Assembly: GCF_025398175.1 (NCBI RefSeq)
Contig: NZ_CP099735.1
Coordinates: 1,178,001-1,242,000 of the forward strand
Origin: Photobacterium sp. TY1-4
GTDB taxonomy: Bacteria; Pseudomonadota; Gammaproteobacteria; Enterobacterales; Vibrionaceae
Reading direction: 5' to 3'
Length of the DNA: 64,000 nt
This document shows positions 36,366-45,041 of this stretch, in pieces (position 1 is the first letter of the stretch; each line of letters begins with the position of its first letter). Below the pieces are notes generated by a model, which worked only from the letters and a program-made list of their open reading frames with translations, did not search any database and was not told where the DNA came from. The translations under genes were made by a program, and so were the position numbers.

Positions 36366-37615
36366 AAGCGTATGATGTAGTCATCTGTGGGGGTGGCGTC
36401 ATTGGCGCCTCGGTGGCGTATTTCCTCAGCCGTCAGAAAGATCTGAAAATTGCGGTGGTGGATTACAAGCATCCCGGCAACGCTTCACGGGCATCAGCCG
36501 GCGGCCTGTGGGCCATGGGCGAATCCACGGGGCTGGGATGCGGGGTTATTCTGTTCAAAACCCTTTCGAAGCAGATGCGGGAATCCGGCGCGACCGATGC
36601 ACCGGAGCTGAACCCGCACATCATGCCCGAGCCGTTTTTTAATATGTCAATGATGTCGAATGCGATGTACCCGGCGCTGTATGATGAGCTGCTCGAAAAC
36701 CATGGCGTGGATTTCAAGTTTGAACGGACCGGCCTGAAATTTGTCCTGTTCGACCAGTATGACCGCCTGTATGCGGAGCATATCGCTGCGGCCATCCCGG
36801 ATCGTCAGGCGCATGTGCGTTGGCTTTCGCAGGCCGAGCTGCATGACGAAGAGCCAAACGTCTCACGCGATGCCGTCGGGGCCATGGAATTCGACTGCGA
36901 TCACCAAATCAACCCGTATCGTCTGAATGAAGCCTACCTTGAGGCGGCGCGGCAAAATGGTGTTGAGCTGTTTCTGAACACCAAAGTGACCGGGATTGAG
37001 CGCAAGGGGAACCGGGTCACCGCAGTGAAAACAGAGCAAGGTGTGCTGCCGTGTAAGATGATGATTAACGCCGCGGGTGCCTGGGCAGAAACCATCAGCC
37101 AATGGGCGACCGGGTATGCCTTACCTGTCTTCCCGGTCAAAGGCCAGGTGATCATTACCGAAAAACTGCCGAAGCTGCTCAACGGTTGCCTGACTACCAG
37201 TGACTGCTACATCGCACAGAAAGACAACGGGGAGATCCTCATTGGCTCTACCACCGAGGAAAGAGGGTTTGATACCACCAACGATGTCAAATACATCAAG
37301 CAGCTGGCACAGGGTGCGATGAAATCGATCCCCGCACTGCGCGATATGAACATCAAACGTTGCTGGGCCGGCCTGAGACCGGGATCGCCGGATGAGCTAC
37401 CGATCCTGGGTCCGGTTCCGGGGATTGAAGGCTATCTCAATGCCTGCGGCCATTTCCGGACCGGGATGCTGACCTCGGCAATCACCGGGCAGCTCCTGGA
37501 TGAGCTAGTCCGGGCCGTGCCGACCACCATCGACATTGAACCGTTCGCTTATGAGCGTTTCCTCAATGAGGAAGGCATCATGGTTGCCGAACACAAGCTC
37601 GCCCATTCTTTATAA
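36362..37615 (+). CDS. hcnC: Hydrogen cyanide synthase subunit HcnC
   Basis: The 417-aa protein is a DAO/glycine-oxidase-type flavoenzyme: an FAD fold YDVVICGGGVIGASVAYFLS, the sarcosine/glycine oxidase phrase NASRASAGGLWAM, VINAAGAW-like MMINAAGAWAETIS, and the C-terminal WAGLRPGSPDELPILGPVPG with CGHFRTGMLTSA. Length equals Pseudomonas HcnC as recalled. It likely holds the amino-acid oxidising site of the complex. The start overlaps the hcnB stop (ATGA), so all three subunits are translationally coupled. Confidence 0.83.
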   Translation: MKAYDVVICGGGVIGASVAYFLSRQKDLKIAVVDYKHPGNASRASAGGLWAMGESTGLGCGVILFKTLSKQMRESGATDAPELNPHIMPEPFFNMSMMSNAMYPALYDELLENHGVDFKFERTGLKFVLFDQYDRLYAEHIAAAIPDRQAHVRWLSQAELHDEEPNVSRDAVGAMEFDCDHQINPYRLNEAYLEAARQNGVELFLNTKVTGIERKGNRVTAVKTEQGVLPCKMMINAAGAWAETISQWATGYALPVFPVKGQVIITEKLPKLLNGCLTTSDCYIAQKDNGEILIGSTTEERGFDTTNDVKYIKQLAQGAMKSIPALRDMNIKRCWAGLRPGSPDELPILGPVPGIEGYLNACGHFRTGMLTSAITGQLLDELVRAVPTTIDIEPFAYERFLNEEGIMVAEHKLAHSL

Positions 37616-38216
37616 TGGCGAGTTTGATTCATGCTCATTATTGGAAAGACAGGAAATTGAACCGATAAAATAAATTTCTTTGGGTCACCTGGTTCAATAG
37701 ATATTGACTAAGGTGACCCACTTTCAAAGCACGACTCTTCATTCAAAGCACCGTTCTGAATAAGCAAAAGTCTTACTTGATACCAGGTTTATGACTTGAC
37801 GCATATCCCATGAGCAACAAGCGAATCATCAGACAATTAAAATTAATTCAACTACCCCTTTGGCCGCACAAACTGGTAATTTGTCACCTTTCAAACGGAG
37901 CAAGGAAATTATTATTCTGGTAAACCAGAGCAGAATAACCATCGCAGGAATAAAGCTGTCACATCCGTTAGTTTTCCCTCTCAAACGACGCTGAATCATT
38001 CACGAAAGACACGCTTCCCAACAACCCCAAAAAAGTGGAACCAATCACCCACGAATTCACTCCTTTGCTTTTTTTCATCAAATACAAAAAGCAATATAGC
38101 CCCGCTTAATCTTTAAGCATTCACATATAAATAATCACACAATAAAAAGACTCATAACCTTCATTCGGACGCTATTTATTGATGAATGTTTATGAGCTGT
38201 TTAACAGGAAAATATA
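37616..38216. other. AT-rich 600-bp spacer between hcnC and the toxin gene
   Basis: No gene is supported. A perfect 10-bp inverted repeat TGGGTCACCT (37681-37690) and AGGTGACCCA (37711-37720) flanks a 20-base loop about 65 bases after hcnC. A small hairpin TCTGG-TAAA-CCAGA lies at 37916-37929. The last 200 bases are strongly AT-rich and carry the toxin ribosome site (AGGAAAA). The low GC against GC-rich neighbours suggests acquired DNA or a silenced (H-NS-type) promoter region. Confidence 0.55.
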
Positions 38217-39134
38217 ATGAATAATAAACACCTTTCTGTAAGTGTTGTTACCCTGGCTTTGCTTGGCGCTTTGGCGCCGGCACACGCTGAGGACACACTC
38301 AAGGCTTATACCTCTACCCTGCTGGAACTGGATGACAGTGACGCACGCGCAAAAAAAATTCGTCTAATCTATTCTTTAGAAAATGTCTGGAACCAGTCAC
38401 TGCTACCAAGCGGCGCTAAGGAAGCAAAGCTGATCTTAAACGGCGGATCCGGATTCGATATGACCAACGTCCCGAACAAAGAGCAAATCTACGGTTTTTC
38501 GACCGGCGGGGATTACCGTTACACCATCCCGACAGCCTTTAAACTGGCCTTGAGCTACCTTAATGGTGCACCGCTGCGTCACATGAGCCATGCCCCGGAA
38601 AATACCATTGCCACAACTTCCGTTAGCGAATCGCTGGACTTCAATCTGGGCTTCACCGCTTCTCAGTCGCCTTCAATCGGTGGTGGGATCTCCTGGAGTA
38701 ACCGGATAAGTTACGATCAACCGGAGTTCCAAACGGTAGCGGATTTCAGCCAGACCAATGAAAGTATCAGTTGGTTGATTGAGAATCAGACGATTCGTAA
38801 CCATACCCCACCGAAAGACTGGTTGCTATACCACTGGACCAGTTGTGACATGGGCAATCTAATCGACTACAGCGAGTTGCCTGTCGTCATGCGCTCTGAC
38901 TTTAAACCACAAGTGGGTGTGGTCTATCGCAAAGACAATATCAATGATGGTGAGGATGTGACCGACATCAAGCTGGTTGCCGGATGGCGCAAGACCAACT
39001 ACTACTTCGGTCGCGACTGGTGCAGTTGGTACACTTCTCCGGAAAATACCTGGAAGAAAAACAAAGACAGCAGTCAGTGGACTGAGACCAGCCGGGCAGT
39101 GACGATCGCCTGGAACGACGAGCTCTACCACTAA
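38217..39134 (+). CDS. Leukocidin/haemolysin-family beta-pore-forming toxin
   Basis: The 305-aa protein has a signal peptide (MNNKHLSVSVVTLALLGALA, cleavage after AHA) and the leukocidin-type cytolysin fold. The stem region SLDFNLGFTASQSPSIGGGI followed by NRISYDQPEFQTVA recalls the prestem and SYNQQNY-type strand of staphylococcal toxins, and the C-terminal rim/aromatic region (NYYFGRDWCSWYTSPENTW) is typical. It is like the leukocidin of Vibrio proteolyticus (VPRH) and the cytolysin domain of V. cholerae HlyA, without the latter's lectin domains or pro-region. It would be secreted as monomer and assemble a heptamer-like ring on eukaryotic membranes. Confidence 0.88.
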   Translation: MNNKHLSVSVVTLALLGALAPAHAEDTLKAYTSTLLELDDSDARAKKIRLIYSLENVWNQSLLPSGAKEAKLILNGGSGFDMTNVPNKEQIYGFSTGGDYRYTIPTAFKLALSYLNGAPLRHMSHAPENTIATTSVSESLDFNLGFTASQSPSIGGGISWSNRISYDQPEFQTVADFSQTNESISWLIENQTIRNHTPPKDWLLYHWTSCDMGNLIDYSELPVVMRSDFKPQVGVVYRKDNINDGEDVTDIKLVAGWRKTNYYFGRDWCSWYTSPENTWKKNKDSSQWTETSRAVTIAWNDELYH

Positions 39135-39141
39135 TCTCTGC

Positions 39142-39185
39142 GCCGGTTACCGCGTGATACGGATGCGGGGTAACCGGCATTTTCC
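39142..39185 (+). terminator. Hairpin terminator after the toxin gene
   Basis: GCCGGTTACC (39142-39151) pairs perfectly with GGTAACCGGC (39169-39178), followed by ATTTTCC. The T run is short, so termination may be partial and allow the next gene to be expressed. Confidence 0.65.
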
Positions 39186-39186
39186 A

Positions 39187-39888
39187 ATGCCAACCGACAA
39201 CAAGACAGATTTTATGGTCGCTAAAAAACAACTTTTTATCGGTACAATGCTGATGGTCGCCGCAGCACTCGGCGCCCGCCTGATCACCATGAGCATCAAC
39301 GCTGATCCGGTCCCTTCTACAGTCACAACTGAATTTCCAGAGCAGCAAGACAACCAAATTGCTGAGGCGCTAACCGCCCCCCCAGCACAAGCAATCAGCT
39401 CAACCCTTGAACCCGACACCATCCAGCCAGGCAGCGGAGAGGATGCCTATCAGGCAGCAGACACACCATGGCTTTCGGCCCCGTTGAATGAGCTCAGCAA
39501 CGCGCTATACGATTTCATTGAAACCGAGCAAGTCCGCTATATCAATACGACAGACTACCCATTTGATGCGCACAAACAGAGGCAGCTGCGCGCCCTGGCC
39601 AAACAAGGCGCACTGATCATGTTTGACAACACAGAGCCAGACTACCTGGACAGTTATGGCGTCAACGAAACTCAGGTAGTCTCCGAATACTTCGGCACGG
39701 CGTCTGAGGGAGACGTTATTATTGCAACCGGCGTTCCGACAGAAGACGGGGGCATTCATTATCTGGTTTTGCCGCTGATCAACAAAAACACGGCTGACAA
39801 CAGTGCGCTGGTTGAAACGGTGAAAGAGGCAGTCACCTTACTGAAAGCGCAAAAAACTGATTTGGTGAAACCCAGACCACGGCAATAA
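39187..39888 (+). CDS. Membrane-anchored protein of unknown function beside the toxin
   Basis: I do not recognise this family. The roughly 233-aa product has an N-terminal signal anchor (KKQLFIGTMLMVAAALGARL), an Ala/Pro/Thr-rich linker of about 50 residues and a globular part (LSNALYDFIETEQVRYINTT, GALIMFDNTEPDYLDSYGVN, EGDVIIATGVPTEDGGIHYL). The start is uncertain: 39187 or the Met at 39214, directly before the anchor; neither has a strong ribosome site. It lies 52 bases after the toxin gene on the same strand, so an immunity, secretion or chaperone role is possible, but only by position. Confidence 0.7.
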   Translation: MPTDNKTDFMVAKKQLFIGTMLMVAAALGARLITMSINADPVPSTVTTEFPEQQDNQIAEALTAPPAQAISSTLEPDTIQPGSGEDAYQAADTPWLSAPLNELSNALYDFIETEQVRYINTTDYPFDAHKQRQLRALAKQGALIMFDNTEPDYLDSYGVNETQVVSEYFGTASEGDVIIATGVPTEDGGIHYLVLPLINKNTADNSALVETVKEAVTLLKAQKTDLVKPRPRQ

Positions 39889-39946
39889 ACGTTTGGCAGT
39901 CGCGGCAGGGCCGCGACTGCTTATTTTCCTGGCCAGTCATGATGAT

Positions 39947-40861
39947 TTAAAGTTGCTGATAATCACCCAGGCACCAATGGGTAATCAGGTCCAGGTATTC
40001 CTCGCCGGCATCTTCCGATGAAAAGTGGGATGCATGGTCAAATACCACCCGTTTGTTGGACGGGATCTGTTTCGATAAATCATCTGCATTGCTGACAAAA
40101 ACGAATGGATCCAGTTTGCCCCAGGTGATCAGGGTTGGCAGACGAATGTCTTTGAGCCGCTTCTGAATCCAGGATAAGTCGTTCGGATAAGTGCCAAAAA
40201 AAGTGATAGCACACCGATGGGCTTGTTCATCGAAAGCAATGTCATAGTACTCTTTGATCGCTCGTTTGGTCGGCCGGTAACTGTGATAGCCATCTTTCAC
40301 AGCCGTTTTGAAATTCGTTGCCATCACGGACTTTTTGTTGAGTCCTTTTGCCAGCCATCGCACCAGGCCAAAGTTAACTACCGCCTTGAGGATCGGCGAC
40401 ATTTTCGCCGGGTAATTCCCCGGACCATCAAAAATGTTCAGACTCTCGAATCGATCCGGATGCGCAATGGCGGCCGCGAGTGCGATCGGGACGCCCACAT
40501 CCGGCCCAATGAGATGTGCTTTGGCAATCCCAAAATGATCCATCACCTGAATGATCACCTGGCTTAAATTCCGGGGCGACATGTCGCTTTCCTGTGCTTT
40601 TGACAAACCAAACCCAGGAATGTCGAATGCAATCAGGTTGAAGTGGCGGCACAGCGTTTCCCAACCGCTTTCCCACATGCGGATACTTTGGGGCAGACCA
40701 TTGAGCAAGACCAATGTCGGCGCATCTTTCTTCTCATAACGGACATACCGGATGTCAAACTTGCCGATGTTGACGAATTGAGGAGAGAAAAGGTCGATAT
40801 CTGATTCAGGTTCATTTGATGCGTATTGTTCCAACGCCTGATGAAGCAGGGAGTAAGCCAT
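39947..40861 (-). CDS. Alpha/beta hydrolase with aspartate nucleophile
   Basis: The 304-aa protein has the alpha/beta hydrolase fold: LVLLNGLPQSIRMWES (oxyanion region), FDIPGFGLS, nucleophile elbow GPDVGVPIALAAA with Asp where esterases have Ser, and the late histidine in FDHASHFSSEDAG. An Asp nucleophile is the mark of epoxide hydrolases and haloalkane/haloacetate dehalogenases, so such chemistry is likely. The start at 40861 has AGG 7 bases upstream; a Met two codons earlier is possible. It is divergent from an HxlR regulator. Confidence 0.87.
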   Translation of the reverse strand: MAYSLLHQALEQYASNEPESDIDLFSPQFVNIGKFDIRYVRYEKKDAPTLVLLNGLPQSIRMWESGWETLCRHFNLIAFDIPGFGLSKAQESDMSPRNLSQVIIQVMDHFGIAKAHLIGPDVGVPIALAAAIAHPDRFESLNIFDGPGNYPAKMSPILKAVVNFGLVRWLAKGLNKKSVMATNFKTAVKDGYHSYRPTKRAIKEYYDIAFDEQAHRCAITFFGTYPNDLSWIQKRLKDIRLPTLITWGKLDPFVFVSNADDLSKQIPSNKRVVFDHASHFSSEDAGEEYLDLITHWCLGDYQQL

Positions 40862-40942
40862 TGCCATACCTTTGGTTTCACGTTGTCGATAACGTGGGTT
40901 ACTAATGTATACTAAAGTACATAAATGAGTGTTACCCTGCAA

Positions 40943-40964
40943 TAAGGCAGAATATTCTGCCTTA
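40943..40964. promoter_or_regulatory. Perfect 22-bp palindrome, candidate HxlR operator
   Basis: TAAGGCAGAAT is followed immediately by its exact reverse complement, giving a 22-bp palindrome with no spacer. It lies between the divergent hydrolase and HxlR genes, 35 bases from the regulator start, so it is a good candidate for a dimer-binding site of that regulator. Confidence 0.65.
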
Positions 40965-40998
40965 GTTACCTTTTGATAACCTATGAGAACGAAGGAAG

Positions 40999-41382
40999 AT
41001 GGCTGCGAGTAATCAAACGGGCAAAAGAGTCTTCGTACAAAGTGCAGACTGCCCTATTCGTGATGTCGTTGCGCAGATCGGTGATAAGTGGTCAATCTTG
41101 ATCCTATTCAGCCTTGTTGACGGGCCTGATCGATTCAACTCCCTGAAATCAAGAATTGAAGGGATTTCGCAACGCATGTTGACACAAACATTACGGGACC
41201 TGGAACGGGATGGCTTTGTGAACCGGACGGTATATTCCGAAGTCCCGGTAAAAGTGGAGTATGAATTAACTGAGCTCGGAAAAGGACTAACCAAGTCGGT
41301 CTGGGGACTGGTGTCGTGGGCGGATGCGCACCATGACGACATTCGAGCAGCGCGCCAACATTATGATGCAAAAAAACAATAG
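40999..41382 (+). CDS. HxlR-family transcriptional regulator
   Basis: The 127-aa protein shows the HxlR winged helix: CPIRDVVAQIGDKWSILILF with the N-terminal Cys typical of redox- or aldehyde-sensing members, RFNSLKSRIEGISQRMLTQT and LRDLERDGFVNRTVYSEVPV. GAAGG precedes the ATG. It probably controls the divergent hydrolase and itself through the palindrome between them. The single Cys suggests a reactive-electrophile signal, which is inference. Confidence 0.92.
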   Translation: MAASNQTGKRVFVQSADCPIRDVVAQIGDKWSILILFSLVDGPDRFNSLKSRIEGISQRMLTQTLRDLERDGFVNRTVYSEVPVKVEYELTELGKGLTKSVWGLVSWADAHHDDIRAARQHYDAKKQ

Positions 41383-41391
41383 CCCAGCAGC

Positions 41392-41418
41392 AAAAAGCCG
41401 GTGCGCAGCCGGCTTTTT
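41392..41418. terminator. Bidirectional intrinsic terminator
   Basis: AAAAAGCCGG (41392-41401) and CCGGCTTTTT (41409-41418) form a hairpin with a 7-base loop and an A tract on one side and T tract on the other. It serves the HxlR gene and the convergent coiled-coil gene. Confidence 0.92.
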
Positions 41419-41438
41419 CGTCTCTGCTCGCCAGATCT

Positions 41439-41720
41439 CTAAAACTTATTGCGCGCAGACTGAAAGGCTTCTTTCATGGTTTCAAACGCTTCTTCCGCCC
41501 CGGCTTTCAAATCCTGCCAGGCTGCGTCGCTGGACGCCTTGACCTCATCCAGTTTGTTTTTTGCATCCTGCTTTTTTTGCTTCAGTTCCTGGATTTCTTC
41601 ACGATATTCCGCCTGTTTTTCCGCTTTGGCCTGATTGGCTTTCGCTTCAAGCTTATCAATCTCGGCATTCCACTCATCGAGCTTGGCATGAAGTTTGTCG
41701 ATAAATGCTTGTCTGTCCAT
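41439..41720 (-). CDS. Small coiled-coil protein
   Basis: The 93-aa product is almost wholly charged helix: MDRQAFIDKLHAKLDEWNAE, then heptads rich in Lys, Glu, Ala and Gln, then AFETMKEAFQSARNKF. It resembles the short stress-related coiled-coil proteins related to Synechocystis Sll1863. GAGGAGG lies 6 bases before the ATG. Function is unknown; its neighbour upstream encodes a DUF2254 membrane protein. Confidence 0.78.
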   Translation of the reverse strand: MDRQAFIDKLHAKLDEWNAEIDKLEAKANQAKAEKQAEYREEIQELKQKKQDAKNKLDEVKASSDAAWQDLKAGAEEAFETMKEAFQSARNKF

Positions 41721-41812
41721 CCGTTCCTCCTCGCTATATGTATGTTCAGTACGTATTACATGCGTTGTCCGTGGCCGGATCATCGCTGCTATCGCTGGAT
41801 TCATCCGCAATA

Positions 41813-43162
41813 TTACCGGCTCATCCACTGCAATAACTCAACTACCAGTTGATAGCGGGACTGCAATTCCCGCAAGTCGGCAGCCTCAGTCACGGCATCC
41901 TGGCCAGAGCGCCAGATCATCTCAGCCTGATGACTGACCGCCTGTTGCTGCTCCGATGTTCGGCAATGTTTGGCAACCGTTGCCAGAGCTTCCAGCAGCC
42001 GGATCGAAACCGCAACATTGCCTCTCGCCCCCTGGCGGATTTGATCAAATGCCGCATTCACCATCCCGGTATAGCTGACGCTGCGAAACCGACAGCAGAT
42101 TTGTTCCGCTTCCTGGCATCGCAATGGGTGCGGAAACTGGCGCCGGGTGAGCAAACTCAGCACCGCTCCCAGCCGATCGATACAGGTCATCGCGGTAAAG
42201 GGATCATTGATCCCGGGGGATAATGCCCGCAGAGCAATCTCGACCATCTGGTTGAGGGCAAATTCCGGATCTTGCTCGGCGGTACGTAGCGCGCCGCAGA
42301 CAAAGGCCTGCCGGATTTGCCGCGCTTCCGCCTCCAGCGTTTCCGGATCTGATGAACACGCGTGTTCGGGATCACGCGGGATCGCCGCCACCAGCGTCAC
42401 CCCGCAGGTGATGAAATCGCCGGGTCGAAAACGGACATCGTAAAAACAGTCAGATTCAGCCGCCGACTGCAATAAAGCCGCATAATCGACCGCTTGCAGG
42501 TAGCCGTCACCCGTGGCAGTGATCGGCCGGATCGCAGAGGTCTGTTCGACAAAGTCAGGGACCGCCAAGGGTTGCGATTCATACTGCAACGGCTCCGGAA
42601 AAAACAGTTCGATGCTGGCGACCAACTCATCATAGACGGTCGCCACCACCTGATCGGCCTGAATCGACACCGACACATGATGAATAAAATAGATCAGCAC
42701 CCCGACATTGAGCACCGCCAGCCCCAGCGCCACATTCACGGACAGGTACGGGACAAATGCCTTCTCCTCTTCCGTATTGACGGCGCTGAGCACAAACAGG
42801 CAATAAATAAACGTGGCGATGAAGATCCCCAGCACATACTGAGTGCCGGTATCTTGCATGAAGTTTCGCAGCAAACGGGGACCGAACTGGGAAGACGCCA
42901 GCGTCAGTGCCACAATCGTGATCGAAAACACCACCCCGGCCACCGTGACCATCGACCCCGCCAGCGTGGACAAAATCACCCGGGCGCCTTCCGGTCCGCC
43001 AAAATAAAGAAAGCTGAACTGACGGAGCACCGCCAGTTCGATCAGCTGGTCGAAAACAATCAGGCTGTGGGCTGTCCCCATGGCGATCAACACCAGCCCG
43101 CCCGGCACAAACCAGAAGCTGGTCCGTACGCCTTCCCACCAATTTTGTAATTGTATTTTCAC
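41813..43162 (-). CDS. DUF2254 family membrane protein
   Basis: The roughly 449-aa protein has about four helices in its first half (FVPGGLVLIAMGTAHSLIVF, TVAGVVFSITIVALTLASSQ, YVLGIFIATFIYCLFVLSAV, LGLAVLNVGVLIYFIHHV) and a large soluble C-terminal part with the conserved ALSPGINDPFTAMTCIDRL. This matches the DUF2254 family, whose function is not known. The start is uncertain: a GTG at 43162 gives a typical N terminus (KIQLQNWWEGVRTSFW); a GTG at 43267 would add 35 residues. Confidence 0.87.
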   Translation of the reverse strand: MKIQLQNWWEGVRTSFWFVPGGLVLIAMGTAHSLIVFDQLIELAVLRQFSFLYFGGPEGARVILSTLAGSMVTVAGVVFSITIVALTLASSQFGPRLLRNFMQDTGTQYVLGIFIATFIYCLFVLSAVNTEEEKAFVPYLSVNVALGLAVLNVGVLIYFIHHVSVSIQADQVVATVYDELVASIELFFPEPLQYESQPLAVPDFVEQTSAIRPITATGDGYLQAVDYAALLQSAAESDCFYDVRFRPGDFITCGVTLVAAIPRDPEHACSSDPETLEAEARQIRQAFVCGALRTAEQDPEFALNQMVEIALRALSPGINDPFTAMTCIDRLGAVLSLLTRRQFPHPLRCQEAEQICCRFRSVSYTGMVNAAFDQIRQGARGNVAVSIRLLEALATVAKHCRTSEQQQAVSHQAEMIWRSGQDAVTEAADLRELQSRYQLVVELLQWMSR

Positions 43163-43320
43163 GGTGCGGCTGAACCTCGGGTGAAAAGCATCTATTAACA
43201 GTAGCAAAGCTGGCTCATCACAGGCATAAAGCTGGTCGCGGTCCGGCAAGAAGACGTTCGTGGGCACGCATCAGGCGCTTTTCGGCAAGCGAATGTAAAG
43301 GCGGGCGAAACTGCGGATAG

Positions 43321-43349
43321 AAAAAAGCCCGGTCCAATGCCGGCCGGGC
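43321..43349 (-). terminator. Intrinsic terminator after the ABC-F gene
   Basis: On the minus strand GCCCGG (43344-43349 complement) pairs with CCGGGC (43327-43332 complement) and is followed by TTTTTT. The loop can pair further. It closes the ABC-F transcript before the DUF2254 gene. Confidence 0.82.
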
Positions 43350-43433
43350 CAAAAACTTGTAACTCAAAACACAATTAGCGAGAACTCTGAAGTTCAGGTT
43401 TATCCTAATCGGCCATACCTGAACCCAGGCTGG

Positions 43434-45041
43434 TCAGGGTGATACTTTTTCAAGCGGCTCAAGTGCCAGGCAATCCTGAACCCCCACGTCTGCCACAAAG
43501 TCAGGATCATGGCTCACCAGAATCATCGGGCCTTGGTGGTCGTGCAGCGCCCGGGCCAGCATCTGCTTCGCCACCAGGTCCAGGTGATTATCCGGCTCAT
43601 CAAGCAACAACAAAGTCTCGCCCGGCTGATGACTAATCACCAACAGTGCCACTTTCATGCGCTCGCCGCCGCTGAGCCGCCCGACCGGTAATTCCGCCCG
43701 CTGCCGACGAAACCCGACCCCGGCGGCCATGGTGCGCAGCTCAGTCTCCGTATAATCCGGACACAGCCGCTGCAAGTTGGCCAGCACCGTCTGGGCTTCA
43801 TCCAGCAAACTAAAATGCTGATCCAGGTAACACAGGCTGGCCCGGCAATGGGCCTCCCCCGCCGTGGGTTGCAACTCACCGAGCAAGGTTTTGAGCAAGG
43901 TCGACTTGCCGCAGCCGTTCGGGCCGGTCAGATGTACCCGATCGCCAAAAGTTAACCTGAAACTGATAGGCGCATGCTGTCCGTAGCGGAGTGTCAGTTG
44001 CGTCACATCCAGCACCGCCGAGAGCCGCTTTTCAGCCGCATTGACCTTCAGTTGCAGTGGTTTGTCCTGAACATATCGGGCCTTGTGCTCGCTGACGCGT
44101 TGCTCGGCCGCTGCCAATTGCCGGGAGAACTGAACCTTGCGCGCCGAGGCGGACAGCTGTGCGCCTTCTCGTTTACCATCGAGCAACATCTTGGGCTGAC
44201 TACCGGAGCGCCGCTCCTTCTTGCCCGTCACCGCCCGTTGCTGGGCTTTTTCCTGACTGCGCTGGTGTTGGCGACGCAACTGCGTTACCTGGTTTTCCGC
44301 ACTGGCCAGCGCCCGGCTAGCTGCGCCCTGCTGCCGCGCTTTCTCCTCGACATAATCCGTGTAATTGCCGCCGTACTGGCACATCCCTTCAGCCGTCAGT
44401 TCCAGAATACGATCCACTTCCCGCAGCAGTTGGCGGTCGTGGCTGATCAGCAACACCCCGCCGCAATACTGGTGCAACTGCTGGATCAACCAGCATCGCC
44501 CCGCCTGATCCAAATGGTTGCTCGGCTCATCCAGGATCAGAAAGTCGTAGTCGCCTTCAAACAACTGCCAGAGCTGCAAGCGGATCAGTTCGCCGCCACT
44601 GAGCGCCTGACAAGGCTGAAACGGATCCGGCGGCAGCCCGATGGCGCTCAGCCTAGCGCGAAGGACTTCGCGGATCTCCCAATCATCACCGACCAGTTCA
44701 AAATCTTCGGGCGCGCAACTGCCGTGCTCGATCCGCGCCAAGGCCTGCAGCTTGGTCTCTAACCCCAGAAAAGCCGCAACGCTTCCCATCTCGCGGCGCT
44801 GCGTTATGTTAGTGAGCTGCGCCAGACAACCGATGTTGGCTGAACTGCGGACAGTACCGGCATCCGGTTGGATCTGTTGCGATAAAATGCCGGCCAGCAC
44901 CGATTTACCGGCGCCGTTTTTGCCGACCAGACCGGTGATCTGGTGTTCAAGTGAAAAACTCACGCCGGAAAACAGCGCTTCGCCGTTGTGATGATAAACC
45001 GCCAACGCATGGGCGGTCATGATTGAAGCAGACATCGCCAT
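43434..45041 (-). CDS. ABC-F family ATPase
   Basis: The 535-aa protein has two ABC cassettes and no membrane segment: Walker A GLVGKNGAGKS and GPNGCGKS, signatures ALSGGELIRLQL and RLSGGERMKVALL, Walker B FLILDEPSNHLD and LLLLDEPDNHLD. A basic coiled linker (QLRRQHQRSQEKAQQRAVTG) joins them. ABC-F proteins act on the ribosome, in translation control or antibiotic target protection; which applies here is not clear. AGGAGG stands 5 bases before the ATG at 45041. The long upstream region with a 14-bp repeat array could include a leader. Confidence 0.92.
   Translation of the reverse strand: MAMSASIMTAHALAVYHHNGEALFSGVSFSLEHQITGLVGKNGAGKSVLAGILSQQIQPDAGTVRSSANIGCLAQLTNITQRREMGSVAAFLGLETKLQALARIEHGSCAPEDFELVGDDWEIREVLRARLSAIGLPPDPFQPCQALSGGELIRLQLWQLFEGDYDFLILDEPSNHLDQAGRCWLIQQLHQYCGGVLLISHDRQLLREVDRILELTAEGMCQYGGNYTDYVEEKARQQGAASRALASAENQVTQLRRQHQRSQEKAQQRAVTGKKERRSGSQPKMLLDGKREGAQLSASARKVQFSRQLAAAEQRVSEHKARYVQDKPLQLKVNAAEKRLSAVLDVTQLTLRYGQHAPISFRLTFGDRVHLTGPNGCGKSTLLKTLLGELQPTAGEAHCRASLCYLDQHFSLLDEAQTVLANLQRLCPDYTETELRTMAAGVGFRRQRAELPVGRLSGGERMKVALLVISHQPGETLLLLDEPDNHLDLVAKQMLARALHDHQGPMILVSHDPDFVADVGVQDCLALEPLEKVSP

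Noticed and set aside
34673..37615. Opine oxidase or D-hydroxyproline dehydrogenase instead of cyanide synthase
   Set aside because: Not excluded, but subunit lengths, gene order and several phrases of HcnB agree better with Pseudomonas HcnABC, and no opine or hydroxyproline catabolic genes are nearby.
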